8,540 nucleotides of DNA, from contig DAOVMD010000110.1 in NCBI GenBank assembly GCA_030630935.1, positions 1 through 8,540 on the forward strand. Direction: 5' to 3'. Under the pieces are notes generated by a model, which had not been told where the DNA came from, made no database searches, and saw only the letters and a list, made by a program, of their open reading frames with translations. Made by a program: the position numbers and the translations under genes. Source of the DNA: Candidatus Mcinerneyibacteriota bacterium. Lineage in GTDB: Bacteria; AUK180; JAQVHJ01. This document shows, in pieces, positions 1 through 7,173 of this stretch. Position 1 is the stretch's first letter; each line of letters starts with the position of its first letter.

Positions 1-1
1 A

Positions 2-895
2 CTTGGATTTGCATTTTTAACAGGTCGAACAACATTTCTAAGGTTAGTCTATATTACTTCAACTTTTCGCAATCCAAGTGAATTGGCAGGGTATATGTCA
101 TTATTGCTTCCTATTGTATATGGGTTGTATTTTGATGGGGTACAGTTATTTAAAAAGAGAATACTCTTGATATTAGTAATATTATTTGGTGCAACTTTAA
201 TTCTTGCACAATCACGGAGTTCTGCGATTGCTGTTCTGATCCCATTTATTTTATATTTAAATAAAAAAAGGCTTTGGGGAATGATAATCGCAGGTGTATT
301 TTCATTAACAATAATATTTTTTACACCATCCTTGAATTGGATTGGAGCCAGATTCTTTCAGGAACTTTTCCCGGAGAAGTATTCATCAAGGTTTGTCAAG
401 AAAAATAAAATCTCGTCAGCAGGACATTATTATGTTAATCAATTAATGCTTCACTTAATAAAAAAGAATCCGGTTCTCGGGGTTGGCCTGAACAATTTCC
501 AATTCCATACAAATACCTATATGAATCTCCAGAAGTTCCAACAGGGTTCATATTCCGTGAGTACAAGATATACTTCCCCCTATGGTCGAGCCTCACACAA
601 CTTCTATTTAAGTATTTGGGTCGAGACAGGGACTCTCGGATTGATAGCTTTAATTATTTTATTAGTTTCTATATTTGTTGGGTTACTAAAAATTATTCTT
701 TCAAGAGATGGTAAAGATGAAAATTTCCCGAGGAAGAGTTTTGGAAAAGCAGTTTTGGGTGGTTTCATCAGTTATTTATTTTATAATTTCTATCATGACC
801 TCGGAATCCACGAAGTCAGGTTCTGGATTATACTAAGTTTAGCTGCTGCGTTGATATATGTAATAAAGAAACAGGAGAAAATAAAAGATGCTTAA
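2..895 (+). CDS. O-antigen polymerase/ligase family membrane protein (Wzy/WaaL-like), 5' partial
   Basis: This integral inner-membrane protein probably polymerises repeat units or ligates a lipid-linked glycan on the outer face of the membrane. The frame is open to the left edge, so the true start lies outside; the TTG at 83 and ATG at 95 are internal codons, not starts. The visible 297 residues show the Wzy_C (O-antigen ligase) pattern: RNPSELAGYM (bases 68-97), several hydrophobic helices, SRSS (212-223), a long polar loop, NPVLGVGLNNF (467-499), SHNFYL (593-610) with the family's conserved His, then VETGTLGL and further membrane helices to a Lys-rich tail. The NP-x-GvG-x-NNF and HN-x-YL signatures are characteristic of the family. 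Sequence alone cannot separate Wzy polymerase from WaaL-type ligase; a location among glycosyltransferases mildly favours Wzy. The last 8 bases overlap the next gene. Confidence 0.88.
   Translation, partial: LGFAFLTGRTTFLRLVYITSTFRNPSELAGYMSLLLPIVYGLYFDGVQLFKKRILLILVILFGATLILAQSRSSAIAVLIPFILYLNKKRLWGMIIAGVFSLTIIFFTPSLNWIGARFFQELFPEKYSSRFVKKNKISSAGHYYVNQLMLHLIKKNPVLGVGLNNFQFHTNTYMNLQKFQQGSYSVSTRYTSPYGRASHNFYLSIWVETGTLGLIALIILLVSIFVGLLKIILSRDGKDENFPRKSFGKAVLGGFISYLFYNFYHDLGIHEVRFWIILSLAAALIYVIKKQEKIKDA
873..880 (+). promoter_or_regulatory. Ribosome binding site of the first GT4 gene
   Basis: AGGAG at 873-877 lies inside the end of the upstream polymerase/ligase gene, 10 bases before the ATG at 888. 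The next in-frame ATG (900) would be 22 bases away, so the motif supports 888 as the start and implies translation coupled across the 8-base overlap. Confidence 0.65.
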
Positions 896-2033
896 TTTGA
901 TGTTTTTCAATTATACAGGTTCAGTTGGAGGGCCATCAAAGTCTCTTTATTTTTTACTAAATGAATTAAAAACGAGGGATTATAATATTACTGTTATTGT
1001 TCCGAATCGTGGGGATTTATATAACCTATTACGGAATGAAGGTTTCAAGATAAATGTTGTTGAGATGCCTCAACTTCAGATTCCAAAGTCGATTTTTGAG
1101 TTTATATCGAAGTTTATAATTTCAATTTTTGTAATTTCAAAATTATGGTTTATTCTAATTAGAGATAAAATCCGGATTATTCATATAAATTCTGTTATCC
1201 TTCTTTTACCTGTAATCGCAGCAAAACTTGCCGGTAAAAAAGTAGTTGTTCATGTTCGGGAGACCTTGACCAAGAATAAAATTTTTAACTACACATACTT
1301 ATTTATTATTGGTATTCTTGCAGATATTATAGTAGGTGTTTCCAATGCACCTAACTTACAATTCAAAAGGTTAGGTTTCGTGAAAAAATTAAGGGTTGTA
1401 TTTAATGGGATAAAAGTAAGGGAGCAGAAATCTATCCAACATGAAAACAGGAAATTAAAGATTGGGATGGCAGCTTTTTTCCTTCCCTGGAAGGGTCACT
1501 CAACTTTTCTTAAATCTGCTATCTATCTCCAGAAGTATGAGTTTTCAGAGGATATTAGTTTTGAGATCGCAGGAGATCTCCCGGCATTACCGAATGAAAA
1601 GGATAGGAATCGATATTTAACTTATAAAAATTATCTAATTTCAATTAAGGATGATTATGATAAGAAGAACTGGATAAAATTTCTTGGCTATCAAGCGAAG
1701 ATTTTAGATATAATGCAGACCTGGGATTTAATTGTTATTCCATCAACTTGCCAGGACTCTTCACCAAGAGTTATATTAGAGGCGTTTTCATTAGGTATCC
1801 CTGCAGTTGGTGCGGATATTGGGGGAATCCCTGATACAATAGGTGAAGCCGGATTGATTTTTAAAACCAGTGACCATAAAGATCTCGGGGAGAAATTGAA
1901 AATCCTGATTGAGGATAAAGAATTAATGAAGAAACTAAGTAATAAAGCAAGAATCCGGCTGGGAAAATATTTTACAGCAGAGAAACATTGTTCAAATATG
2001 GAAAAGATTTTTAAGGAGTTGATTCATGAATGA
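888..2033 (+). CDS. Glycosyltransferase family 4 (GT-B fold)
   Basis: This 381-residue protein probably transfers a nucleotide-activated sugar onto a lipid-linked glycan intermediate at the cytoplasmic membrane face; donor and acceptor cannot be read from sequence. The N-terminal Rossmann domain carries the Gly-rich loop GSVGGPSKSL (11-20) and HINSV...AAKLAGKKVVVHVRE (99-125). The C-terminal GT1-type domain starts near residue 190 and shows W201-KGH, D290-SSPRVILEA and IGGIPDT (311-317), the usual nucleotide-sugar binding stretch. The family's E-x7-E motif appears as D290-x7-E298. A hydrophobic stretch at about 74-92 may help membrane association. There is no signal peptide. Length is normal for the family. 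It overlaps both neighbouring genes by 8 bases, so it is inside the operon. The family call is secure; the specific activity is unknown. Confidence 0.92.
   Translation: MLNLMFFNYTGSVGGPSKSLYFLLNELKTRDYNITVIVPNRGDLYNLLRNEGFKINVVEMPQLQIPKSIFEFISKFIISIFVISKLWFILIRDKIRIIHINSVILLLPVIAAKLAGKKVVVHVRETLTKNKIFNYTYLFIIGILADIIVGVSNAPNLQFKRLGFVKKLRVVFNGIKVREQKSIQHENRKLKIGMAAFFLPWKGHSTFLKSAIYLQKYEFSEDISFEIAGDLPALPNEKDRNRYLTYKNYLISIKDDYDKKNWIKFLGYQAKILDIMQTWDLIVIPSTCQDSSPRVILEAFSLGIPAVGADIGGIPDTIGEAGLIFKTSDHKDLGEKLKILIEDKELMKKLSNKARIRLGKYFTAEKHCSNMEKIFKELIHE
2014..2018 (+). promoter_or_regulatory. Ribosome binding site of the GT2 gene
   Basis: AGGAG sits 7 bases before the ATG at 2026, inside the 3' end of the preceding GT4 gene. 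It fixes the GT2 start and suggests translational coupling across the 8-base overlap. Confidence 0.65.
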
Positions 2034-2991
2034 AATTTTAACAATTGGTATTGTTTCATTTAACGGTGCGAAGTATATGAAAATGTGTCTTGATTCGGTA
2101 TTGATGCAAACATTTACAGATTATAAGATTTTTTTCATTGATAACGGCTCAACAGATAATACATCGGAAGTTATTAAACCTTACCTCGATAAACTTGAAT
2201 TCATTAAGACCGGTAAGAACCTTGGTTTTGGTCGGGGTCATAATATTGGGATTAAAAAAGCATTTGAAAATAGTTCAAAATATTATTGTGCCCTGAATAT
2301 CGATACGATTCTTGATGCAGAGCTATTTAAAGTTTCAATTAAATTCCTTGAATCTAATGAGCTTTATGGAGCAGTAAGCCCGAAGATTTTTAGGTTGGTT
2401 AATGGTAAGAAAACCGAACATATAGATGTAATAGGGGGGTTCCTAAAGAGAAGAATTGCATATATCAATTCAAATAATATAATCAGAAGTCATGATGTTT
2501 TTTTAGTTGGCGGAACTGTACCTGTATATCGTTTGGATGCACTTAATGAAGTAGGTGATTTTGATCCGGATTATTTCTTATACTTTGAAGATATTGACCT
2601 TGCCTGGAGATTACAACAACAGGGTTGGAAGATCAGGTATCTACCAGGTGCAAAATTATGGCATGTAAAAGGTGTATTTACAGAGAATAAAGATACATTC
2701 TTTGCTAAATCACCATATTTAAAGGGTGAACTTATTAAGAACCGATATTATACAATGCTTAAGAATCTTTCATTCTCTTATTTCGTAAAATTATCACCAT
2801 GGATTATAGCAGCCGAGATTGGGATATTTTTATATTTCTCATTCATCAGTCCAACAGGTTTCAAATTTTATGTTAAAGCGATTTTTGAAATTTTAAAGAA
2901 CTTCAATCATATCCTGAAAAAGCGCAGAAAAATTCTTGAGACTTCAAAACTTAACGGTGAAAGTTTTAAATATATATTTAAAGGTATTTAA
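2026..2991 (+). CDS. Glycosyltransferase family 2, rhamnosyltransferase-like (GT-A fold)
   Basis: This 321-residue inverting glycosyltransferase probably adds one sugar to the growing lipid-linked repeat unit in the cytoplasm. Visible GT2 motifs run in order: VSFNG (10-14), IDNGSTDNT (38-46), NLGFGRGHNIG (65-75) and LNIDT (90-94) at the position of the metal-binding DxD/NPD motif. These are followed by VGGTVPVYR (161-169), then FDPDYFLYFEDIDLAWRL (179-196), where the E188-D189 pair is the expected catalytic base region, and LPGAKLWH (206-213). This arrangement is that of the WcaA/rhamnosyltransferase-like subgroup (COG1216 type). The name is only a subgroup label; the sugar is not known. A hydrophobic segment at about 257-275 near the C-terminus, followed by a basic tail, could anchor it to the membrane. 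It begins within the preceding gene and ends 3 bases before the next. Confidence 0.93.
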   Translation: MNEILTIGIVSFNGAKYMKMCLDSVLMQTFTDYKIFFIDNGSTDNTSEVIKPYLDKLEFIKTGKNLGFGRGHNIGIKKAFENSSKYYCALNIDTILDAELFKVSIKFLESNELYGAVSPKIFRLVNGKKTEHIDVIGGFLKRRIAYINSNNIIRSHDVFLVGGTVPVYRLDALNEVGDFDPDYFLYFEDIDLAWRLQQQGWKIRYLPGAKLWHVKGVFTENKDTFFAKSPYLKGELIKNRYYTMLKNLSFSYFVKLSPWIIAAEIGIFLYFSFISPTGFKFYVKAIFEILKNFNHILKKRRKILETSKLNGESFKYIFKGI

Positions 2992-2994
2992 TTT

Positions 2995-4179
2995 ATGAAA
3001 AAGAATAAACTAGTTTATATTATTACTCTTTCAACATTTGGTGGTGAACAAATTGGGGGCGCACAGATACATGTTCTGAATTTAATCAGGCATATTAATT
3101 TCCAAAAGTATCAAGTATTTTTAATTGTTGGAAATGAAGGAGTTTTAACTAAAAAGGTTCGTGAGATGGGAGTCAAGGTTTGTATTGCTAACAAGATGAA
3201 TAATCCGGTGAACCTAATCAAAGATCATACAGCGATAAACCAGATCAGAAAATTTCTTAAAGATATTAAACCTGATATTGTTCATACACACTCATCTAAG
3301 GCAGGATTCCTTGGTAGGATTGCTGCATATAAAGAGAAGGTTCCTTTGATTCTACATACTATCCAGGGATTCATATTTCCCAGAGTAAAAGGATTTAGGA
3401 GAATGCTTTATTTAAAAGCGGAAAGGTATGTAGGGAGAAGGAGCGATTTATTGATTTCGGTTAGTCACCAAGAGAAGAGATTTGCAATTGAAAATAAAGT
3501 AATCAAGAATGAAGAGTTAATTAAAGTTATCGGTAATGGTTACGAGGATAGTATTGATTGGGACGGATTTTCAAAGATTGATTTACCCAAGAAGTATAAT
3601 TTTTCAAAAGATAGGAAGGTTTTAGGATTTATCGCAAGGCTTGACCATGATAAGAATCCAATGGAATTCCTGAGAGCAATTAAATACCTGGTTGATTCAA
3701 ATAAAATTGAAGGATTACAGTTTTTATTAATCGGCGAAGGGACAGAGAAAGTTAAATGCCTGAATTTTATTGAAGAGAATAAACTTTCTGAATTTGTGAG
3801 TGTAGGGGGTTGGTTAAAGCAGAATCCATATTATTACATGGTTGTCAAGTCCCTTGATGTGATGGTTCTTACATCCTTTGCCGAAGGATTGCCTCTTGGA
3901 GTAATTGAATCTATGAGAATCGGAACTCCCATTATCGGGTCTGATGTCCCCGGGATAAATGAATTGGTAAAAAACAATGAGACAGGTGTGATATATGAAT
4001 TATCTGATTATAAAAAACTGGGTGAGAAAATGCTGGAATTAGTGTGGAATTCGGAGAAACTTGCCTGTATCTCAAAAACAGCAAAAGAATTTATCATGAA
4101 AAATTTTTCATATTCAAAAATAACCGATAAACACATGAGGTTATATGAAGACTACTTACAAAAACAGGAAATCAAATGA
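2995..4179 (+). CDS. Glycosyltransferase family 4, second copy type (CapM-like GT-B)
   Basis: This 394-residue retaining-type GT-B transferase probably acts on a lipid-linked glycan. The N-terminal domain has GGAQIHVLNL (21-30) and the signature DIVHTHSSKAGFLGR (94-108) followed by ILHTIQGF, typical of CapM/PglA-like polysaccharide transferases. The C-terminal domain begins near residue 207 with VLGFIARLDHDKNP, then LLIGEGTE (244-251) and the intact E297-x7-E305 motif in AEGLPLGVIES, followed by GTPIIGSDVPGINELV. It is not a close duplicate of the other GT4 in this cluster: the conserved loops differ in wording and the N-terminal domains are dissimilar. Its start is 3 bases after the GT2 stop and is preceded only by a weak AAAGG (2980-2984), so translation may depend on ribosomes finishing GT2. 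The stop overlaps the methyltransferase start as ATGA. Sugar specificity is unknown. Confidence 0.92.
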   Translation: MKKNKLVYIITLSTFGGEQIGGAQIHVLNLIRHINFQKYQVFLIVGNEGVLTKKVREMGVKVCIANKMNNPVNLIKDHTAINQIRKFLKDIKPDIVHTHSSKAGFLGRIAAYKEKVPLILHTIQGFIFPRVKGFRRMLYLKAERYVGRRSDLLISVSHQEKRFAIENKVIKNEELIKVIGNGYEDSIDWDGFSKIDLPKKYNFSKDRKVLGFIARLDHDKNPMEFLRAIKYLVDSNKIEGLQFLLIGEGTEKVKCLNFIEENKLSEFVSVGGWLKQNPYYYMVVKSLDVMVLTSFAEGLPLGVIESMRIGTPIIGSDVPGINELVKNNETGVIYELSDYKKLGEKMLELVWNSEKLACISKTAKEFIMKNFSYSKITDKHMRLYEDYLQKQEIK

Positions 4180-5246
4180 GAAAGAGATTTTTAGAACTGG
4201 TTAATTGTCCCGTAGATACAGGGGGTTTTATTCTTGAGGAATTTGAACTTGATGAAAATCATATTATTTCCGGGAAACTTACCTGTAAGAAATGTGGACG
4301 TGAATTCCCGATTATAAATGGAGTTCCACGACTTCTTCCTGATAAATTATTTTATTATACACATGTTTATCATAAAGAGTTTTTTCAAAACTACGAAATT
4401 AAAGATGGTCAAGGTTCTGCAACACGCAAGAAGACAGTTAGTAATGCAACAGCAAGAACTCTGAAAAGCTTTTCATATCAATGGCGAAAATTCGGGAAGA
4501 TGTTTGATTTCTGGAAGGAGAATTTTATCGATTATACAAAACCCTTGAATGAAGATTTTTTCAAAGGTAAATTAGGGCTTGACGGTGGATGTGGTTTTGG
4601 CAGACATATTTATTGGGCATCAGAATTCGGGTCAACTATGATTGGTCTTGATCTATCTGAAGCTGTGGAATCAGCATATAAAAATACTAAACATAAAGAA
4701 AATGTATTAATTGTTCAGGGCGATATCTACAACCCGCCTTTTGAAAAAGATTCTTTTGATTTCTTTTATTCAATCGGAGTTCTTCATCACTTACCTGATC
4801 CCGAAGGTGGGTTTGATTCTCTATTACGTTTCATTAAGAAGGGGGGAACTGCTTTTGCATGGGTTTATGGTGAACGCCCGGGCTGGAGCGATAAGTTTTC
4901 AACTTTCTTAAGGAGATTTACTACTAAAATGAAAAATATGTATTTATTACATTTTATTTGTTGGTTAATTGCGTTATTTGTCAGGGTAAAAATTCACTGG
5001 CCATATAAATTTTTTAGAGCTATCGGGTTGAAGAAAATCGCGGAGAAATTCCCATTACGGTTTCATGCTGATTTCCCATTTTATGTTGTTGTTGCAGATA
5101 CATTCGATAGGTTATCTGTTCCATTAGTGAAATATTACAGTGAAGAAGAATTTAGAGAATGGTTTACACGGAATAAATTAAAAGATATTAAAATTTTAAA
5201 GCGTCTTCAAAATAATTATTCCTATAGAGGTTTAGGAATAAAATAG
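4176..5246 (+). CDS. SAM-dependent class I methyltransferase with N-terminal Trm112-like segment
   Basis: This 356-residue soluble enzyme is predicted to transfer a methyl group from S-adenosylmethionine; in this setting the acceptor is probably a sugar or polysaccharide precursor (inference). Residues 1-55 resemble the Trm112-like zinc ribbon: CPVD (11-14), then CKKC (37-40), GREFPIINGVPRLLP. Only three of the usual four Cys are present. After a linker with a conserved-looking FSYQW (99-103), the methyltransferase core has motif I LGLDGGCGFGRHI (133-145), GLDLSEA (157-163), GDIYNPPFEKDSFDFFYSIG (182-201) and VLHHLPDPEGGF (202-213), a methyltransf_11/25-like arrangement. A hydrophobic stretch at about 256-270 interrupts a long C-terminal extension that may bind acceptor or membrane. 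AGGA at 4166-4169 lies 6 bases before the ATG, which overlaps the previous stop as ATGA. Small-molecule, lipid or protein substrates cannot be excluded. Confidence 0.88.
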   Translation: MRKRFLELVNCPVDTGGFILEEFELDENHIISGKLTCKKCGREFPIINGVPRLLPDKLFYYTHVYHKEFFQNYEIKDGQGSATRKKTVSNATARTLKSFSYQWRKFGKMFDFWKENFIDYTKPLNEDFFKGKLGLDGGCGFGRHIYWASEFGSTMIGLDLSEAVESAYKNTKHKENVLIVQGDIYNPPFEKDSFDFFYSIGVLHHLPDPEGGFDSLLRFIKKGGTAFAWVYGERPGWSDKFSTFLRRFTTKMKNMYLLHFICWLIALFVRVKIHWPYKFFRAIGLKKIAEKFPLRFHADFPFYVVVADTFDRLSVPLVKYYSEEEFREWFTRNKLKDIKILKRLQNNYSYRGLGIK

Positions 5247-5248
5247 GA
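5245..5248 (+). promoter_or_regulatory. Ribosome binding site of asnB overlapping the methyltransferase stop
   Basis: AGGA shares two bases with the methyltransferase stop codon (TAG, 5244-5246) and is 6 bases before the ATG at 5255. This spacing, together with the required MCG N-terminus of the product, fixes the asnB start. Confidence 0.55.
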
Positions 5249-5254
5249 TTATTT

Positions 5255-7162
5255 ATGTGTGGCATTTGCGGAATATTTAATTTGAAATCGACCAAAAAAC
5301 CTGATATTAAACTTATCCGGGATATGAATAACACCTTATTTCATCGTGGTCCGGATTCAGAAGGGTATTATGCCGATAACATGGCAGCTCTTGCAATGCG
5401 CCGGCTTTCCATTATTGATGTTGAAGGAGGAGACCAACCGGTTTTTAATGAAGATAAAAATTTAGTTACAGTTTTTAATGGTGAAATATTTAATTTTAAA
5501 GAATTACGTGAAGATCTTCAGAAAAGAGGCCATCAGTTTAATTCAAATTCCGATACTGAAATCATTCCTCATTTATTCGAAGAGTTCGGGGAGTCTTTTG
5601 TTGAGAAATTAAACGGTCAATTTGCAATTGCACTTTATGATAGATTAAAGGGTCAATTATTTTTGTACAGGGATAGGGTAGGGATCAAACCCTTATATTA
5701 TTATGTCGAAGGTAATATATTTTATTTTGCATCAGAAATAAAAGCAATTTTAGCAGCATTGAAAAAGAGACCGGGGATTAATCCTGGAGCTGTCTGGCAA
5801 TATCTATCCTTTTCATGTATTCCCCAGGATAATTCTATATTCACCGGAATAAAAAAGTTATTACCTGCCAATTATTTAAAGATTAAAAATTCAAAAATCT
5901 CTCTCCATGAATATTGGAAGATTGATAAAAATAAACAACTGCTCTTGAACCCCGATGAGATTACGGAGAAGCTGCTTTCTCTTTTAAAAGATTCGGTTCG
6001 GATGAGGTTGATCTCAGATGTTCCGTTAGGAGTGTTTTTAAGCGGTGGTCTGGATTCTTCAACGATTACCGCTTTATACAGAGAAGTTACGGATGAAAGG
6101 TTAATGACATTTTCAATTGGTTTCGAAGAAGATAGCTATAGTGAGTTGGATGATGCAAGGCAAACTGCTAAATATTTTGGGACTGAACATTATGATTATA
6201 TCATTAAACCCGATGCCCTTGAAATTATTGATAAGTTGATATATTCCTTTGATGAACCCTTTGCTGATTCGTCTGCAGTCAATGTTTATTATATCTCAAA
6301 ATTTGCAAGGGAGAAGATCATTGTTGCATTATCGGGTGAAGGCGGTGATGAAATTTTCGGGGGCTATATGACATATACTGCTGACCAGATTGCTGCAATT
6401 TACAAGTTCTTTTATAAAGCTTTACCTACTACGCATAATATTTTAAAGAAACTTGCTGAATGGCTGCCTGCTTCTGAGAAGAAGGTTTCATTTGATTATA
6501 AAATTAAAAAATTCTTGGCCGGGGTGGGAAATCCCCCAGCCGAGTCACATTATTTGTGGAAGGAGATATTTGATATTGAGATGAGAAAAAGAATTTTATC
6601 TAAGGAGTTCGTCGAAGCAAATATTAACGAAATCTCCGCACATGATCCATTATTTATGGTAAGGAACTTTTTCGGGAACGATTCGGATTTTAATAGAGAT
6701 TTATTAAATAAAATTCTTTACCTAGATTTTAAAACTTATCTTCCTGATGACCTCCTCGTAAAAGTCGACAGGAGCACAATGGCAAATTCAATGGAAGTCC
6801 GGGTTCCGTTACTGGATCATAGGATCATTGAATTAATGATGAGTATCCCGTCCAATATGAAGATTAAATATTTCAATAGGAAAATATTACTTAAAAAAAT
6901 TATGAAAAATTTACTTCCCGGTTTCATCTTTCAGAAGAGAAAATCCGGTTTCTCTTTACCATTAAATAAATGGTTTAAGGGTGAACTTTACACAGCAGTA
7001 AATGATATAATATTGAACCCGGAACAAAAAATAGAGTGGTTAAACTATAATGAGATTGAAAGCTTGATCAAATTACATAAGGATGGTAAGTTTGATTATT
7101 CCAGGCAGATTTGGAATCTATTAGTGCTTTCTCTATGGTATAAAAATATTTACTTAAGTTAG
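5255..7162 (+). CDS. asnB: Glutamine-dependent asparagine synthase-type amidotransferase
   Basis: This 635-residue AsnB-family enzyme uses glutamine as ammonia source and ATP to amidate a carboxylate; the classical substrate is aspartate. The N-terminal class II glutaminase domain (about 2-210) has the nucleophile Cys2 in MCGICG, HRGPDSEG (30-37), RRLSIID (49-55), FNGEIFN (74-80) and D100. The synthetase domain has the PP-loop LSGGLDSS (262-269), FDEPFADSSAV (332-342), SGEGGDEIFGGY (360-371) and VDRSTMANSMEVRVPLLDHR (504-523). All key residues appear intact and the length is normal. Cys2 after initiator removal decides the start. Within glycan clusters such proteins are sometimes sugar amidotransferases acting on uronic acids (WbtH of Francisella is an example), so the symbol marks the family rather than a proven substrate. 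It lies 8 bases after the methyltransferase and 11 before a histidine kinase gene. Confidence 0.93.
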   Translation: MCGICGIFNLKSTKKPDIKLIRDMNNTLFHRGPDSEGYYADNMAALAMRRLSIIDVEGGDQPVFNEDKNLVTVFNGEIFNFKELREDLQKRGHQFNSNSDTEIIPHLFEEFGESFVEKLNGQFAIALYDRLKGQLFLYRDRVGIKPLYYYVEGNIFYFASEIKAILAALKKRPGINPGAVWQYLSFSCIPQDNSIFTGIKKLLPANYLKIKNSKISLHEYWKIDKNKQLLLNPDEITEKLLSLLKDSVRMRLISDVPLGVFLSGGLDSSTITALYREVTDERLMTFSIGFEEDSYSELDDARQTAKYFGTEHYDYIIKPDALEIIDKLIYSFDEPFADSSAVNVYYISKFAREKIIVALSGEGGDEIFGGYMTYTADQIAAIYKFFYKALPTTHNILKKLAEWLPASEKKVSFDYKIKKFLAGVGNPPAESHYLWKEIFDIEMRKRILSKEFVEANINEISAHDPLFMVRNFFGNDSDFNRDLLNKILYLDFKTYLPDDLLVKVDRSTMANSMEVRVPLLDHRIIELMMSIPSNMKIKYFNRKILLKKIMKNLLPGFIFQKRKSGFSLPLNKWFKGELYTAVNDIILNPEQKIEWLNYNEIESLIKLHKDGKFDYSRQIWNLLVLSLWYKNIYLS

Positions 7163-7166
7163 GAGG
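7161..7166 (+). promoter_or_regulatory. Strong ribosome binding site of the histidine kinase gene, built on the asnB stop
   Basis: A full AGGAGG begins within the asnB TAG stop (7160-7162) and lies 7 bases before the ATG at 7174. It is the strongest ribosome binding site in the window. It sets the kinase start and suggests efficient translation from the shared transcript. Confidence 0.8.
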
Positions 7167-7173
7167 AAATACA

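Noticed and set aside
888-4179. The two GT4 genes as a recent tandem duplication
   Set aside because: Their N-terminal domains and conserved loops differ clearly and a GT2 gene lies between them, so they are distant family members rather than copies.
4711-4911. A 66-codon plus-strand open frame inside the methyltransferase gene
   Set aside because: It lies wholly within the conserved methyltransferase core in another frame, its product matches nothing recognisable, and it has no convincing ribosome binding site. It is a chance overlap.
6517-6541. GC-rich inverted repeat (GGC-x-GGGG ... CCCC-x-GCC) inside asnB that could fold as a hairpin
   Set aside because: It has a mismatch and no following T-run, and lies in coding sequence (the GVGNPPAE region) between two conserved parts of asnB. 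It is not an intrinsic terminator and is probably a codon-driven coincidence.
7111-7139. Possible sigma-70 promoter (TTGGAA, 17 bases, TATGGT) in the end of asnB, before the kinase gene
   Set aside because: Each box matches the consensus at only 4 of 6 positions, which is expected often in AT-rich DNA, and the boxes lie in conserved coding sequence. There is not enough to annotate.
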